Source of the DNA: UBA5972 sp964567685
Lineage (GTDB): Bacteria > Pseudomonadota > Alphaproteobacteria > Rhodobacterales > Rhodobacteraceae
Length of the DNA: 64,000 nucleotides
NCBI GenBank assembly: GCA_964567685.1
Contig: CAZMNO010000010.1
Coordinates: forward strand, 1-64,000
Direction: 5' to 3'
Shown here: one piece after another, positions 24,651 through 34,104 of the stretch
Numbering within the stretch: position 1 is the stretch's first letter
Layout: every line of letters begins with the position of its first letter
Made by a program: the position numbers and the translations under genes
Notes under the pieces: model-generated
Seen by the model: the letters and a program-made list of their open reading frames with translations, nothing else
The model's database searches: none
What the model was told of the DNA's origin: nothing

Positions 24651-25820
24651 ATGTCAGATGCACCTGTCATTCACATTGACGTCCCTGAGTTTCACCGCGA
24701 TCCTTATCCGGTTCTGGCTGAGATGCGCGCCAAGACCCCGATTGCCTATGTCCCGGAACTGGGCGCGACCCTGTTTACCAAACGCGATGCGATTTTCACC
24801 AACGAGAAGATCATCGAAGTTTTTTCCTCGTCCCAGCCCGGCGGGCTGATGAATGTGCTGATGGGCGAAAACCTGATGCGCAAAGATGGCGAGGCGCATC
24901 AGGCCGAGCGCAAAGTGATTTTCCCCACCGTGTCACCGCGCACCGTCAGGGATGTCTGGCTGGCGGAGTTTGCCCAATCGGCTGACCTTATTCTGGATGA
25001 GCTGGCACCAAAAGGGGCAGGCGATCTGATTGCTGACTATTCGATGCCGCTGTCAGCCGAAGCCCTAAAAGCGATGACCGGGCTCAGAAATATGGACTGG
25101 CGCGAAATTGACCGGGTCAGTCAGGGGATGATCGACGGGATTGCCAATTACACTGGTGATCCGGCGATCGAGGCCAATTGCCATGATTGTACTGCCTCGA
25201 TTGATCGCCACATCGCCGAAATGGTGCCGATTGTGAAGGCCAAGCCGGATCATTCATTGCTAAGTGTGCAGTTGGAGGCCGGTCTTACGGATGCACAGAT
25301 CCGGGCCAATATCAAGCTGGCGATATCCGGTGGCCAGAATGAACCGCGAGATGCAATCGGTGGCACGATCTGGGCCTTGCTTGACCATCCCGGGCAGCTG
25401 GAAATGGTGTTGCGCGGTGACGTGAGCTGGGCGCAGGCATTTGAGGAATATGCCCGCTGGACTGCACCCATCGGCATGAGCCCCCGCGTTGTTGCGAAAG
25501 AACAACGGGTTGATGAGGTGACGTTTAAACCTGGGGATCGCGTGTTCTTCATGTTCGGTTCCGGCAATCGCGACGAGGAAATCTTTGAAAAACCAGATGA
25601 ATTTGACGTGACACAGGATTGCAGCGCTTCGATAGCCTTTGGCGCAGGTCCGCATTTCTGTGCCGGGGCCTGGGCGGCGCGTGCGTTGATTGCGGACGTG
25701 GCCCTTCCCAAGGTCTTTGCGCGACTTAAGAATCTCAAACTGGCAGAAGGGCCGCCGCCACAACCCGAAGGCTGGGCGTTTCGCGGGCTGACCAGCCTTG
25801 CCTGCCTCTGGGATCACTGA
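24651..25820 (+). CDS. Cytochrome P450
   Basis: A 389-residue soluble P450. The haem-binding loop is FGAGPHFCAG (Cys at about residue 337) and the K-helix ExxR is EYARW. The I-helix reads AISGGQNEPRD instead of the usual AGxDT, so the acid-alcohol pair for proton delivery is replaced by Asn-Glu; this variant occurs in some bacterial P450s. No ferredoxin or reductase gene is adjacent. The substrate is unknown. It begins 47 bases after the VWA gene. Confidence 0.92.
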   Translation: MSDAPVIHIDVPEFHRDPYPVLAEMRAKTPIAYVPELGATLFTKRDAIFTNEKIIEVFSSSQPGGLMNVLMGENLMRKDGEAHQAERKVIFPTVSPRTVRDVWLAEFAQSADLILDELAPKGAGDLIADYSMPLSAEALKAMTGLRNMDWREIDRVSQGMIDGIANYTGDPAIEANCHDCTASIDRHIAEMVPIVKAKPDHSLLSVQLEAGLTDAQIRANIKLAISGGQNEPRDAIGGTIWALLDHPGQLEMVLRGDVSWAQAFEEYARWTAPIGMSPRVVAKEQRVDEVTFKPGDRVFFMFGSGNRDEEIFEKPDEFDVTQDCSASIAFGAGPHFCAGAWAARALIADVALPKVFARLKNLKLAEGPPPQPEGWAFRGLTSLACLWDH

Positions 25821-25863
25821 CATCTGAATTGCCTTCACGGCAATCACACCCCATATAGAATTC

Positions 25864-26541
25864 ATGCTGAAGCTTACGCCGATCCTTCTGGCCATTCTCT
25901 ATGCTTACGTCATGGTGAGGTTTTCCGCCTGGCGCACCGGCAAAGAGTTGGATGCGCGCTCAAGCCCACTGGCCGATCCGCGTCTGGAAGGATTGACCAA
26001 GAGGATGGCGCAGGCACTCGATCTGCCCCGGATCAGGGTGCATGTTTATGAGATTGAGCCGGTCAATGGGCTGGCAGCACCGGATGGACGGATATTCATT
26101 ACACGCGGGTTTCTGAACAAATACCAAAGCGGCGAAGTAACAGCGGAAGAGTTGGCCTCGGTCATTGCGCATGAACTTGGGCATGTAGCACTTGACCACA
26201 GCCGCCGTCGGATGATTGATTTTTCCGGCCAGAACGCCATTCGCACCGCTCTTGGCATGGTGCTGGGGCGGATATTGCCGGGTATCGGTGGCTATATTGC
26301 GTCGTTTCTGACGACAATGCTGGCCGCACGGTTATCGCGGCAGGATGAATACGAGGCTGACGCCTATGCCTCGGCATTGCTGGTGAAAGCCGGGATCGGG
26401 GTCGGGGCGCAGAAATCCCTGTTTCTCAAGCTGGACGGGTTGACCAAAAGCGGCGGACAACTAGCCTGGCTGATGAGTCATCCGAAAACCGCAGAACGGA
26501 TTGCCGCAATTGAAAAGCGCGAGGCAGCGTGGCAGCAGTAG
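25864..26541 (+). CDS. M48-family metallopeptidase
   Basis: A 225-residue membrane-anchored protease. An N-terminal hydrophobic segment (LTPILLAILYAYVMV) is followed by the zinc motif HELGH in VIAHELGHVALDHSRR (about residue 102), with the third ligand Glu in the later DEYEADAYAS. This is the HtpX/Ste24-like core, smaller than HtpX because it has fewer membrane helices. It probably degrades damaged membrane or periplasmic proteins (family-based inference). Confidence 0.9.
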   Translation: MLKLTPILLAILYAYVMVRFSAWRTGKELDARSSPLADPRLEGLTKRMAQALDLPRIRVHVYEIEPVNGLAAPDGRIFITRGFLNKYQSGEVTAEELASVIAHELGHVALDHSRRRMIDFSGQNAIRTALGMVLGRILPGIGGYIASFLTTMLAARLSRQDEYEADAYASALLVKAGIGVGAQKSLFLKLDGLTKSGGQLAWLMSHPKTAERIAAIEKREAAWQQ

Positions 26542-26563
26542 CTCCAATAGGTCGGGATATGTT

Positions 26564-27103
26564 CTAACTCAGCGCCTTACCCAACCTTGGCAGTCGCGCC
26601 TTTTTCAAAAGCGACCGCATCGGTTGTGGTTTCCCCGAGATGCGTTCTGCCTTTGCCCGCACCTCCTCGCAGACACGGGCAATTTTCTCAGGATCGTCCT
26701 GCCAGAAATCCATCAGGAACCCATCCGGATCACGTCTGAGAATGCCATGTGCCGCCAGCGCGCGAGTTGGAAAATCCTGAATGTTCAGGGTGACAAGTAT
26801 TGCGGCATTGCCGGTTATCGCAGCCGCCAGGACATGGTGATCGGCCTTGTCCGGCAGATGCAGGCTTGCCTCCAATTCCGGATCAGGGCTGACAGAGGCA
26901 TCAGGCCAGCGGCTTTCCAGGAGTGCGATTTCAGCCTTTGCAATTCCTGCCTGATCGGGCAGTTTGCGCGCAACGGCACGCGCCCATTCCCCCAGTATCC
27001 GCGCCGACCATAAGGGCTCATAAGCGCCCGCGCGTGCCACGCCCAACAGGATTTCCCGCATAACAGTCGGGTATAAAACACAGGCATCCAGCAGAACTCG
27101 CAT
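26564..27103 (-). CDS. PIN-domain protein, RSP_2648 type
   Basis: A 179-residue PIN-fold protein: MRVLLDACVLYP at the start holds the first acidic residue, and the later HHVLAAAI and LVTLNIQDFP segments hold others. It resembles the RSP_2648-type PIN family of Rhodobacteraceae. Many PIN proteins are VapC toxins, but no antitoxin gene lies next to it; instead its ATG overlaps the stop of the RlmI-like methyltransferase. An RNA-processing role alongside that enzyme is possible (inference). Confidence 0.85.
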   Translation of the reverse strand: MRVLLDACVLYPTVMREILLGVARAGAYEPLWSARILGEWARAVARKLPDQAGIAKAEIALLESRWPDASVSPDPELEASLHLPDKADHHVLAAAITGNAAILVTLNIQDFPTRALAAHGILRRDPDGFLMDFWQDDPEKIARVCEEVRAKAERISGKPQPMRSLLKKARLPRLGKALS

Positions 27104-28302
27104 CAGTTGAGCCGGAAAAACAGGGCCTTCAGATACCCCGATTCCGCCAGTGCCGGGTGCAACGGATGATCGGGCCCTGCTTCGCCTGTATGGATCAGCG
27201 GGCCATGCCGCCCGGCTTTGCCGATGCCACGCAGTGAGGCGCTGCGAAACTTTGCCAGATCAGCGGCGTGGGAACAGGAACAGACTGCCAGATACCCACC
27301 CGGAGCAACCAGCAAAGCCCCCATGCGTGCCACACGCTCATAAGCGCGCAACCCGGCCTCAAGTGAGGCGCGGTTGGGTGCAAAAGCTGGCGGATCACAG
27401 ACCACCAGATCAAAAGTGTGCCCTTCTGCAGCAAGCGAGGCCATCACCTCAAACGCATCTCCTTTGATGGAGGCAAACTGCCCACCAAAGCCCGAGGCAT
27501 CAGCCCCCCTTGCCGCCAGTTCCAGAGCCGGAGCTGAACCGTCAACACAGATTGCTGAAGACGCCTCGCCAGCCAGCGCTGCCAGGGCAAAACCACCGAC
27601 ATGGGAAAAAACATCAAGCACCGTGCCGCCCTTGGCCAACCGGGCGGCGAAAGCATGATTGTCACGCTGATCAAAGAAGAGGCCGGTTTTCTGCCCGCCA
27701 ATAAGATCGGCATAATAGGTCGCGCCGTTCATTTTGACCGGAACAGGCGCATCTATTTCACCTTTTAAAACAGTAACTTCTTCACTTAACCCCTCCAGGC
27801 TACGAGCGCGTCCACTGCCGTTCTTGACGATGGTCGTAACACCTATGACCTCAGTTAGCGCGGCGGCCAGATCGTCGATCATTGCCTCAGCCCAGGCAGC
27901 ATTTGGCTGGATCGCGGCAATATCGCCAAATCGATCGATGATCACGCCCGGCAGGCCATCGGCCTCGGCGTGGATCAGGCGATAAAAGGGGCCAGGGTAG
28001 AGTCGCGAGCGCATGTCAAACGCGTGTGCCAGCTTATATAGCAGCCAGTTGCGGTCAATCTTCGATCCGGGATCGCGATCAAGCATCCGGCAGGTGATTT
28101 TGGAGTTTGCATTGAACGCTGCAAGCCCCAGTGGCTGGCGATCAGCAGTCTGTAGTTCAACCACGGAACCCGAGGCGATCTTGCGCGTGCGCCGGTCAAG
28201 AACCAGTTCATCGGCATAGACCCACGGATAGCCAAATCGCAGTTTTTGCGCTGATTTGTTGGGGCGCAGGCGCACAACAGGAAAAGAGGAAGGGGTGTTC
28301 AT
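27103..28302 (-). CDS. Class I SAM-dependent rRNA methyltransferase (RlmI-like)
   Basis: A 399-residue protein with an N-terminal PUA-type RNA-binding domain (about residues 1-85), a linker domain with LIHAEADGLPGVIIDRFGD, and a Rossmann methyltransferase core. The SAM loop is VLDVFSHVGGFALAALAGE and the catalytic region DPPAFAPN. RlmI methylates a cytosine of 23S rRNA at C5; the final CSCSH motif fits a 5-methylcytosine enzyme. It is coupled to the PIN gene by a one-base overlap. Confidence 0.88.
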   Translation of the reverse strand: MNTPSSFPVVRLRPNKSAQKLRFGYPWVYADELVLDRRTRKIASGSVVELQTADRQPLGLAAFNANSKITCRMLDRDPGSKIDRNWLLYKLAHAFDMRSRLYPGPFYRLIHAEADGLPGVIIDRFGDIAAIQPNAAWAEAMIDDLAAALTEVIGVTTIVKNGSGRARSLEGLSEEVTVLKGEIDAPVPVKMNGATYYADLIGGQKTGLFFDQRDNHAFAARLAKGGTVLDVFSHVGGFALAALAGEASSAICVDGSAPALELAARGADASGFGGQFASIKGDAFEVMASLAAEGHTFDLVVCDPPAFAPNRASLEAGLRAYERVARMGALLVAPGGYLAVCSCSHAADLAKFRSASLRGIGKAGRHGPLIHTGEAGPDHPLHPALAESGYLKALFFRLN

Positions 28303-28340
28303 CCCTTCCTCCTATCCTAGTCCCTTCAGCCCCGAAAGGT

Positions 28341-28946
28341 CTACATGCCGAGATATTGCCGCATCACTGATGTGATCTCGCGCGTTATCCGCACTTTTTG
28401 CGTCTCGCCCCGCATTGCTGCGTCGATTGCCTTCTGCCCGCCAAGGGCTTTCAGCGAGATCTCAACCGGAAAGGCATCAATCAGTTCGACGTTTGTTTCG
28501 ACGTCACGGATGGTGACGTTGAAAGTGATTGTATGAAAACCGCCAACGGTCGCCCGGGCTTTCTGGCTCAGTGCGTGAAAACGCACAAGCTCGATATCAA
28601 GGAAAACCGGCGCGTTGCCGTCAAGGCCGATAGCTGCCTGTGAAACTGCCAGATCAATGATGTTCTTGACCTGGGCACGGCGATCACCATGCGGATCCTC
28701 GCGCCAGACGATATCGGAGTTTGGCAAGTAGAGATTAGCCTCAGACACTGTCAGAGTATCCGGCACGCTGACGCGCACGTCTTCGACATGCCATGTCACG
28801 CTTTGCGAGCTTTTAATCCCCGATGTGATCGGTGTGATGGTCGTCGGAAGCTGCTCCAAAGGAGCATGGCGTGTTGTTATGGCACCGTTACAGGCCCCCA
28901 GAAGGGCGGTCATCGCAAGGGCGGCACATACTTTCATCCCGTTCAT
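28341..28946 (-). CDS. Lipoprotein of roseobacter type (DUF6778-like)
   Basis: A 201-residue protein with a signal peptide ending in the lipobox LGAC (Cys19). The mature domain is mostly beta strands followed by a helix-rich end. It resembles roseobacter DUF6778-type proteins, with no known function. AAGGAGG lies six bases before the ATG at 28946; a second ATG follows three codons later. It probably sits in the periplasm on a lipid anchor. Confidence 0.75.
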   Translation of the reverse strand: MNGMKVCAALAMTALLGACNGAITTRHAPLEQLPTTITPITSGIKSSQSVTWHVEDVRVSVPDTLTVSEANLYLPNSDIVWREDPHGDRRAQVKNIIDLAVSQAAIGLDGNAPVFLDIELVRFHALSQKARATVGGFHTITFNVTIRDVETNVELIDAFPVEISLKALGGQKAIDAAMRGETQKVRITREITSVMRQYLGM

Positions 28947-29073
28947 TTTCAGCCTCCTTGAGAAGGGGATTCCCTCTCATTGTTCGGCCTGGTTAATGAA
29001 AGGTGAAAACGGCGGAAATACGCCGAACTGTGTTCAATTTTGTGATTAATTCGTGAACAGAAACAGTCGGACG

Positions 29074-29104
29074 AAAAAGCCCCTTCAGTCCTGACAGGGC
29101 TTTA
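29074..29104 (-). terminator. Terminator of the sarcosine oxidase operon
   Basis: AAAGCCC (29076-29082) pairs with GGGCTTT (29097-29103), with a small inner TCAG/CTGA stem. On the minus strand the stem ends in a run of T. It lies just after soxG. Confidence 0.8.
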
Positions 29105-29118
29105 TCGTGTTGTTCTAC

Positions 29119-29685
29119 TTACAAAAATTCCGGCAGGCTGTCCTGTTCAGCGGCGTTACACAACCAGTTAAAGAGGTGTTCGCCAACACTTCTGAAGCAA
29201 ATCACGTGCATTTGTGCTTCATCAGACAACCAGAATGCAGCGGCCAGCTGGCCGATCCGTGTACGGCGGATCTCACCGGGCTGAAATCCCTCGACTGACA
29301 GGTCTGCAGGCGCACCCTTGGCGATCACTTCGCGCACGCCCTTACCTTCAAGCGTGAAAACAGCGCGGGCGTCGGATACGTTGACCGCCAGCATATGCTC
29401 GCCCTTCATTGTCTTGTCGAGCTTCGCGACCAGACTATCGGCTTTGTCATAGTCGACAATCAGCAACAGCTCGTCAGGCGACATCCAAGCCACCGCGCCC
29501 TTGCTGCCTTCTTTGACACCGCGCGCTTTGGGCATGGCCAACCCGACCACAGATTTGACAGCCGCCGCCAGCTTTTCGCTTTTGAGATCACCGCGCAGGT
29601 TGATCATGCCCTTCAGACCGGCATCCTTCACCGTAGCCGCGCCAATGAACTCGGCGCCATTCATTACCGATATCGCTTCAGACAT
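29119..29685 (-). CDS. soxG: Sarcosine oxidase gamma subunit
   Basis: A 188-residue subunit of heterotetrameric sarcosine oxidase, structurally related to the tetrahydrofolate-binding GcvT fold. It has the typical AWMSPDELLLIVD and RRTRIGQLAAAFWL segments. The start at 29685 has AAGGAG upstream and overlaps the end of soxA by eight bases. The complex oxidises sarcosine to glycine and passes the one-carbon unit to tetrahydrofolate. Confidence 0.93.
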   Translation of the reverse strand: MSEAISVMNGAEFIGAATVKDAGLKGMINLRGDLKSEKLAAAVKSVVGLAMPKARGVKEGSKGAVAWMSPDELLLIVDYDKADSLVAKLDKTMKGEHMLAVNVSDARAVFTLEGKGVREVIAKGAPADLSVEGFQPGEIRRTRIGQLAAAFWLSDEAQMHVICFRSVGEHLFNWLCNAAEQDSLPEFL

Positions 29686-32600
29686 TCTGACGCTCTCCTT
29701 CTTTATCCAAAAAGACCGGATCAACCACTTTTGCGTGGATCACCTTGTCATTGCCAATGGGGAAGGTCAGGGTTTCGCCCATCCGGCGTGATCCTCCCTT
29801 GATCAGTGCCATTGCAATGGAGTGGCCCAGCGTTGGTGAAAAATATGTCGAGGTGACGTGCCCGATGATGTTTTCCATACCATCAGCCCGCTTTGGTCCT
29901 TCGATGGCATGAGCCGCATCGGGCAGCACTTCAGCCGGGTTTTCCGTCAAAAGGCCGACCAACTGTTTGCGGTTTTCATCCTGCATGAAGCTGCGCAACT
30001 GCGCCCGCTTACCCAGAAAATCCTCTTTCTTTTTCGAAATGGCCCAATGCAGGTTCAGATCCTGCGGAATGACCGTTCCGTCGGTTTCGTCACCAATCAT
30101 GATGAAACCCTTTTCGGCCCGCATCACGTGCAGGCATTCGGTACCATAAGGCTCGATCCCAAATGCCTTGCCCGCCTTTAGCGCTGTATCCCAGAAGGCC
30201 ATCCCTTCGGCAGCGGGAACCGCGATTTCGTATGAAAGCTCGCCTGAGAACGAAATGCGATAAGCGCGTGCCTTGATGCCTGCGATCTCGCCATCGGCAA
30301 AAGCCATGAAGGGCAGGGCGTCGGCTGAGACATCCATGTCGCTGACCCCCATCGCCTCCAGCACTTCACGCGCTTTCGGGCCAACAATGCCGATCTGGGC
30401 GTATTGTTCGGTGACGTTGGCGGTATAGACCTTCCAGTCCCACCATTCGGTTTGCAGCCATTCTTCCATCCAAGCGTGGATGCGATCAGAGCCGCCTGAG
30501 GTAGTGTGGCAGAGGAACGTATCCTCTGACAGCCGGGCAACAACGCCGTCATCCGACAGAAAGCCGTTTTCACTACACATCAGCCCATAGCGGCATTTGC
30601 CGACTTTCAGGGTCGACATCATGTTGGTGTAGAGCATGTCAAGGAACCTGCCCGCATCGGGGCCCTTGACGATGATCTTGCCAAGGGTGGAGGCATCCAG
30701 CAGGCCGACATTTTTGCGTGTGTTCAATATCTCGCGCGTGACCGCGTCTTTCACCGATTCCCCGTCCTTTTGATAGCAATAGGGGCGGCGCCAGTCGGCC
30801 ACAGGTTCCCAGAAGCCGCCATTCTGATCTGTCCAGTTATGGATCGGTGAACGGCGGATTGGCTTGAAAAGATCTCCGCGCGCGTCCCCGGCTATCGCCC
30901 CGAACGATATCGGGTGATAGGGCGGGCGGAAGGTGGTCGTGCCGACCTGCGGGATTTCCGAATTCAGCGCATCGGCGAGAACTGCCAGACCGTTAATGTT
31001 GCTGAGTTTGCCCTGATCTGACGCCATGCCCAGCGTGGTATAGCGTTTGGTGTGCTCAACACTTTCATAGCCTTCCTGGGCAGCCAGACGCACGTCAGAA
31101 ACCTTGACGTCATTCTGAAAATCAAGCCAGGTCTTGATCCTGAGCTTTGGTCCTGCACCCTGTGGCATCGACCAGACCGGCAGCATCGGTGATTCATCCA
31201 GCGAAACCGTGCTTGGCGCGGCACCCTTATCCGGTGTGAAGCCTGCTTCCTTTGCAGCGCGTCGGCCAGCCGCGACGGCGTCCTTTGCAACAGCCGCCGC
31301 ATCCAGGTGACCATTGGCCGTGCCCGTGGCGATCACATATCCGTTGCCATCAGTCCCCAGTGGCGGACGTTTGGCATCGGGGCGGAACATGGCCTGCCCC
31401 TCGTCCCAATTGAGTTTGCCACCGCAATGCGACCACAGATGCACAACCGGCGACCAGCCGCCCGACATGGCCACAGCATCGCATTTGATCTCGTCCAGCG
31501 TGGCGCCTTCACCAGCCTGATCACAAAGGGTGACACCTTCGACTTTCTTGTTGCCCTTAACCTTGCCGATAGCTTTGCCGGTCTCGATCCGAATACCCAT
31601 TTCGCGGGCCTGTTGCGGCAATTCACCATTGGCCTCGGGACGGGCATCGATGATCGCCGGAACCGTCAGACCGGCCATTTTCAGAGCAATAGCCGTGCGA
31701 TAAGCGTCATCGTTATTGGTCACGACGACAGTGCGGTCACCGACGCTGACGCCGAAATTGACCACATAATCGCGCACCGAGCCTGCCAGCATGACGCCAG
31801 GAATATCGTTTCCGGCGAATGATAGCGGGCGCTCGATGGCACCGGTTGCAGTAATGATGCGCTTGGTCCGGATCCTCCACAGGCGATGCCGTGGCCCGTT
31901 CATTTCAGGAGCGTGGTCGCTCAGACGCTCATACCCCAGCGCATAGCCGTGATCGTATATGCCTGCCCCCATCATCCTTGTGCGGATGGTGACATTGTCC
32001 ATTTCCTCAAGCGTCTTGAGGGTTTTGGCAACCCAATACTCGGCCGCCATGTCGTTGATTTCAACCTCGTCGACCACAGCCCGACCGCCCAGCGATGCGG
32101 TTTGCTCGACCAAAAGAACTTTGGCTCCTGATTTTCCAGCCTCAAGTGCAGCCAGCAATCCGGACAATCCGCCGCCGACGATCAGAACATCGACATGGGC
32201 ATAGAAATACTCGTATTTGTCGTCATCCCTGTGCGTCGGCGCCTTACCCAGACCTGCCGCCGCACGTATCACGGGTTCAAACGCATGTTTCCATGCAAAG
32301 CGTGGGAACATGAAGGTTTTGTAATAAAAGCCCGCCGGGAAAAACCGGGTCATCAGCCGGTTGACCGCGCCGATATCGTAATCAAGGCTCGGCCAGTGGT
32401 TCTGGCTGGTCGATGTCAATCCGTCAAACAGCTCGGTCGTGGTGACCCTTTGGTTGGGTTCAAATTTGCCGGCCTTGCCGAGACCGACCAGCGCGTTCGG
32501 CTCTTCCGGCCCAGCAGCAACGATGCCGCGCGGGCGGTGATATTTGAACGACCGGCCAACCAGCGTCTGGTTGTTTGCCAGAAGGGCAGAGGCCAGTGTG

Positions 32601-32698
32601 TCGCCTTCATAGCCTTTGAAGCGTTTGCCGTTAAAGGTGAAGGCAAGTGATTTGCTGCGGTCGATAAGGCGACCGTGATCCGCCAGACGAGTGCTCAT
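29678..32698 (-). CDS. soxA: Sarcosine oxidase alpha subunit
   Basis: A 1006-residue subunit. The N-terminal ferredoxin-like segment (residues ~15-95, FKGYEGDTLASALLANN) is followed by a dinucleotide domain with VLIVGGGLSGLLAALEAG (about residue 175) that binds NAD+ in this family, and a C-terminal GcvT-like folate domain from about residue 600. Full length. Its ATG overlaps the soxD stop (ATGA), and soxG overlaps its own end. It accepts the sarcosine-derived imine for 5,10-methylene-tetrahydrofolate formation. Confidence 0.96.
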   Translation of the reverse strand: MSTRLADHGRLIDRSKSLAFTFNGKRFKGYEGDTLASALLANNQTLVGRSFKYHRPRGIVAAGPEEPNALVGLGKAGKFEPNQRVTTTELFDGLTSTSQNHWPSLDYDIGAVNRLMTRFFPAGFYYKTFMFPRFAWKHAFEPVIRAAAGLGKAPTHRDDDKYEYFYAHVDVLIVGGGLSGLLAALEAGKSGAKVLLVEQTASLGGRAVVDEVEINDMAAEYWVAKTLKTLEEMDNVTIRTRMMGAGIYDHGYALGYERLSDHAPEMNGPRHRLWRIRTKRIITATGAIERPLSFAGNDIPGVMLAGSVRDYVVNFGVSVGDRTVVVTNNDDAYRTAIALKMAGLTVPAIIDARPEANGELPQQAREMGIRIETGKAIGKVKGNKKVEGVTLCDQAGEGATLDEIKCDAVAMSGGWSPVVHLWSHCGGKLNWDEGQAMFRPDAKRPPLGTDGNGYVIATGTANGHLDAAAVAKDAVAAGRRAAKEAGFTPDKGAAPSTVSLDESPMLPVWSMPQGAGPKLRIKTWLDFQNDVKVSDVRLAAQEGYESVEHTKRYTTLGMASDQGKLSNINGLAVLADALNSEIPQVGTTTFRPPYHPISFGAIAGDARGDLFKPIRRSPIHNWTDQNGGFWEPVADWRRPYCYQKDGESVKDAVTREILNTRKNVGLLDASTLGKIIVKGPDAGRFLDMLYTNMMSTLKVGKCRYGLMCSENGFLSDDGVVARLSEDTFLCHTTSGGSDRIHAWMEEWLQTEWWDWKVYTANVTEQYAQIGIVGPKAREVLEAMGVSDMDVSADALPFMAFADGEIAGIKARAYRISFSGELSYEIAVPAAEGMAFWDTALKAGKAFGIEPYGTECLHVMRAEKGFIMIGDETDGTVIPQDLNLHWAISKKKEDFLGKRAQLRSFMQDENRKQLVGLLTENPAEVLPDAAHAIEGPKRADGMENIIGHVTSTYFSPTLGHSIAMALIKGGSRRMGETLTFPIGNDKVIHAKVVDPVFLDKEGERQNV

Positions 32699-33021
32699 TT
32701 CACGAATCCTTCAAATTCAGGGCGTTTCTTTTTGATCTTGTTGATCAGGGTTTTCGGAGGTTCGAGCGTTTGCGCCGAATAGGTGCCAAACACTTCCAGA
32801 GTCATCGTATCGCGTGCTGCGTGAAACCACTTGCCACAGCCAAACGCATGGCGCCAGCGCTCAAAATGTACACCGCGCGGGTTTTTTTTGTGAAAGAGAT
32901 AGGTCTCAAACTCGGCATCGCTGGCATCACCTGCCGACCGGCTGATATGCGCCTCTCCACCCGGCGTAAGATCAGTTTCATCGGCATGGATACCGCAATA
33001 AGGGCATTCAAGGATCAGCAT
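32695..33021 (-). CDS. soxD: Sarcosine oxidase delta subunit
   Basis: A 108-residue zinc subunit. The metal ligands of the family are visible as Cys6 and Cys9 in ECPYCG, and His58 and Cys62 in RHAFGCGKWF. Length is typical. It overlaps soxA by four bases but lies about 1.2 kb from soxB, because two periplasmic-protein genes intervene. Confidence 0.95.
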   Translation of the reverse strand: MLILECPYCGIHADETDLTPGGEAHISRSAGDASDAEFETYLFHKKNPRGVHFERWRHAFGCGKWFHAARDTMTLEVFGTYSAQTLEPPKTLINKIKKKRPEFEGFVK

Positions 33022-33056
33022 TTTTTCAGTCTCTCGTTAAAGGGCAGCGAGTTTGG

Positions 33057-33605
33057 TCAGGCAAGCCATTGCCGGCAGGCCTCCATTCCGTCCTCGACAG
33101 CTTTGCGTTCGCTTAAGTCCAGTTCAATTGAGTCACCGACATCAACCAGATCGATGGTGACAGACGTATTTTTCTTGATTGCGTGAAAAAGTGACGACAC
33201 CACGGTTTCCAGCCCCAGCGGCATCTGCGCGATCTTTCCGTATTGCTTCAGTCGAAACGTCATTTCGGTACCATCAGGAAACCGAAACCGCAGCGTCTGT
33301 TTCGCCGCAGAGGATTGAAACGCCGGATGACGGACCAGAAGGTGAATGCTTTGCGATGGGCGCCAGTAGATTGACAGACCAACCTTATTTGCCGCCGCGC
33401 TGTTCAGTCTCGTCTCGGCAGTACAGGCGTTTTTGGCGGCATTGCCGGATATTTGAAACAACCCGCGATCATCCATCATGGTTGCGCCGTTATGCTTGGC
33501 CATTGCTGGCGGGCCGAGCAGCAGCAAAGCGACAGGCAGCACAAGCGAAATGGCACGTAAGCCAGTTTTGGAGGAAATCGCGATCCGGTGGTGAAAACGG
33601 ATCAT
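33057..33605 (-). CDS. Periplasmic protein of unknown function inside the sox operon
   Basis: A 182-residue protein with a signal peptide (hydrophobic ISLVLPVALLLLG, cleavage near AMA-KHN). The mature part has Cys near its start (NACTAETRL) and at its end (MEACRQWLA), separated by beta strands with FRFPDGTEMTFRLKQ; the ends may be disulfide-linked. AAGGGAAAG precedes the ATG. It starts one base after the stop of its upstream neighbour, whose plan is similar. It resembles small exported proteins with an IalB-like size and shape, but I do not assign a family. Confidence 0.7.
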   Translation of the reverse strand: MIRFHHRIAISSKTGLRAISLVLPVALLLLGPPAMAKHNGATMMDDRGLFQISGNAAKNACTAETRLNSAAANKVGLSIYWRPSQSIHLLVRHPAFQSSAAKQTLRFRFPDGTEMTFRLKQYGKIAQMPLGLETVVSSLFHAIKKNTSVTIDLVDVGDSIELDLSERKAVEDGMEACRQWLA

Positions 33606-33606
33606 G

Positions 33607-34104
33607 TCACTTTCCCTTCACACAGTTTTCGAGCGCGTCAACGACTTCCCGGGTGCGCACAAGCTGCAAAACGAAACTGTCTTTCTTTTTTTCCATCAGC
33701 AGCACCATACGCTCGCGCTCAGTAAACTTTTTCAGAAAGCGGATGTTTTCCGAGCGACTGCGGTTGGGAATTTCAAAAACACCGTCGCGGTCCATCTTGA
33801 TGCGGCGATTGTAAAACTCACCCCCGTCAAACTTGAGCGAAATCCGGTCGCGGCGGCGTTTTGGTCGATTGCCCTCGTCGTAACTGACGGTCTGCCAGAC
33901 CTTGCCGCTGCGCCTTTGATATAGTGACAGGCTGACACGAACACCGTTAAGCGACAAAAGCGCGATCGTAGCGTAGCAGGTTCTGCGGTCTTCGCGCACA
34001 ATCGTGTAGCTGTCGACCGTGCCTAGTATGACCGGTTTGGCGTTGGCCGGGGCAGTCAGTGTGGCAATCAGTAGGGTGAGAAGGGCAAATGGTTTCAGGG
34101 TCAT
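33607..34104 (-). CDS. Second periplasmic protein of unknown function inside the sox operon
   Basis: A 165-residue protein with a clear signal peptide (MTLKPFALLTLLIATLTAPA, cleavage near ANA-KPV). As in the next gene, a Cys near the N-terminus (RRTCYATI) and one at the C-terminus (LENCVKGK) bracket a beta-rich, very basic domain with the strand SLKFDGGEFYNRRIK. The parallel layout suggests distant paralogy with the downstream gene. AAAGGC lies upstream of the ATG. It begins 166 bases after soxB, on the same strand. Confidence 0.7.
   Translation of the reverse strand: MTLKPFALLTLLIATLTAPANAKPVILGTVDSYTIVREDRRTCYATIALLSLNGVRVSLSLYQRRSGKVWQTVSYDEGNRPKRRRDRISLKFDGGEFYNRRIKMDRDGVFEIPNRSRSENIRFLKKFTERERMVLLMEKKKDSFVLQLVRTREVVDALENCVKGK

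Noticed and set aside
26564..27103. PIN protein as a VapC toxin of a toxin-antitoxin pair
   Set aside because: No antitoxin-sized gene is adjacent; it is coupled to an rRNA methyltransferase instead.
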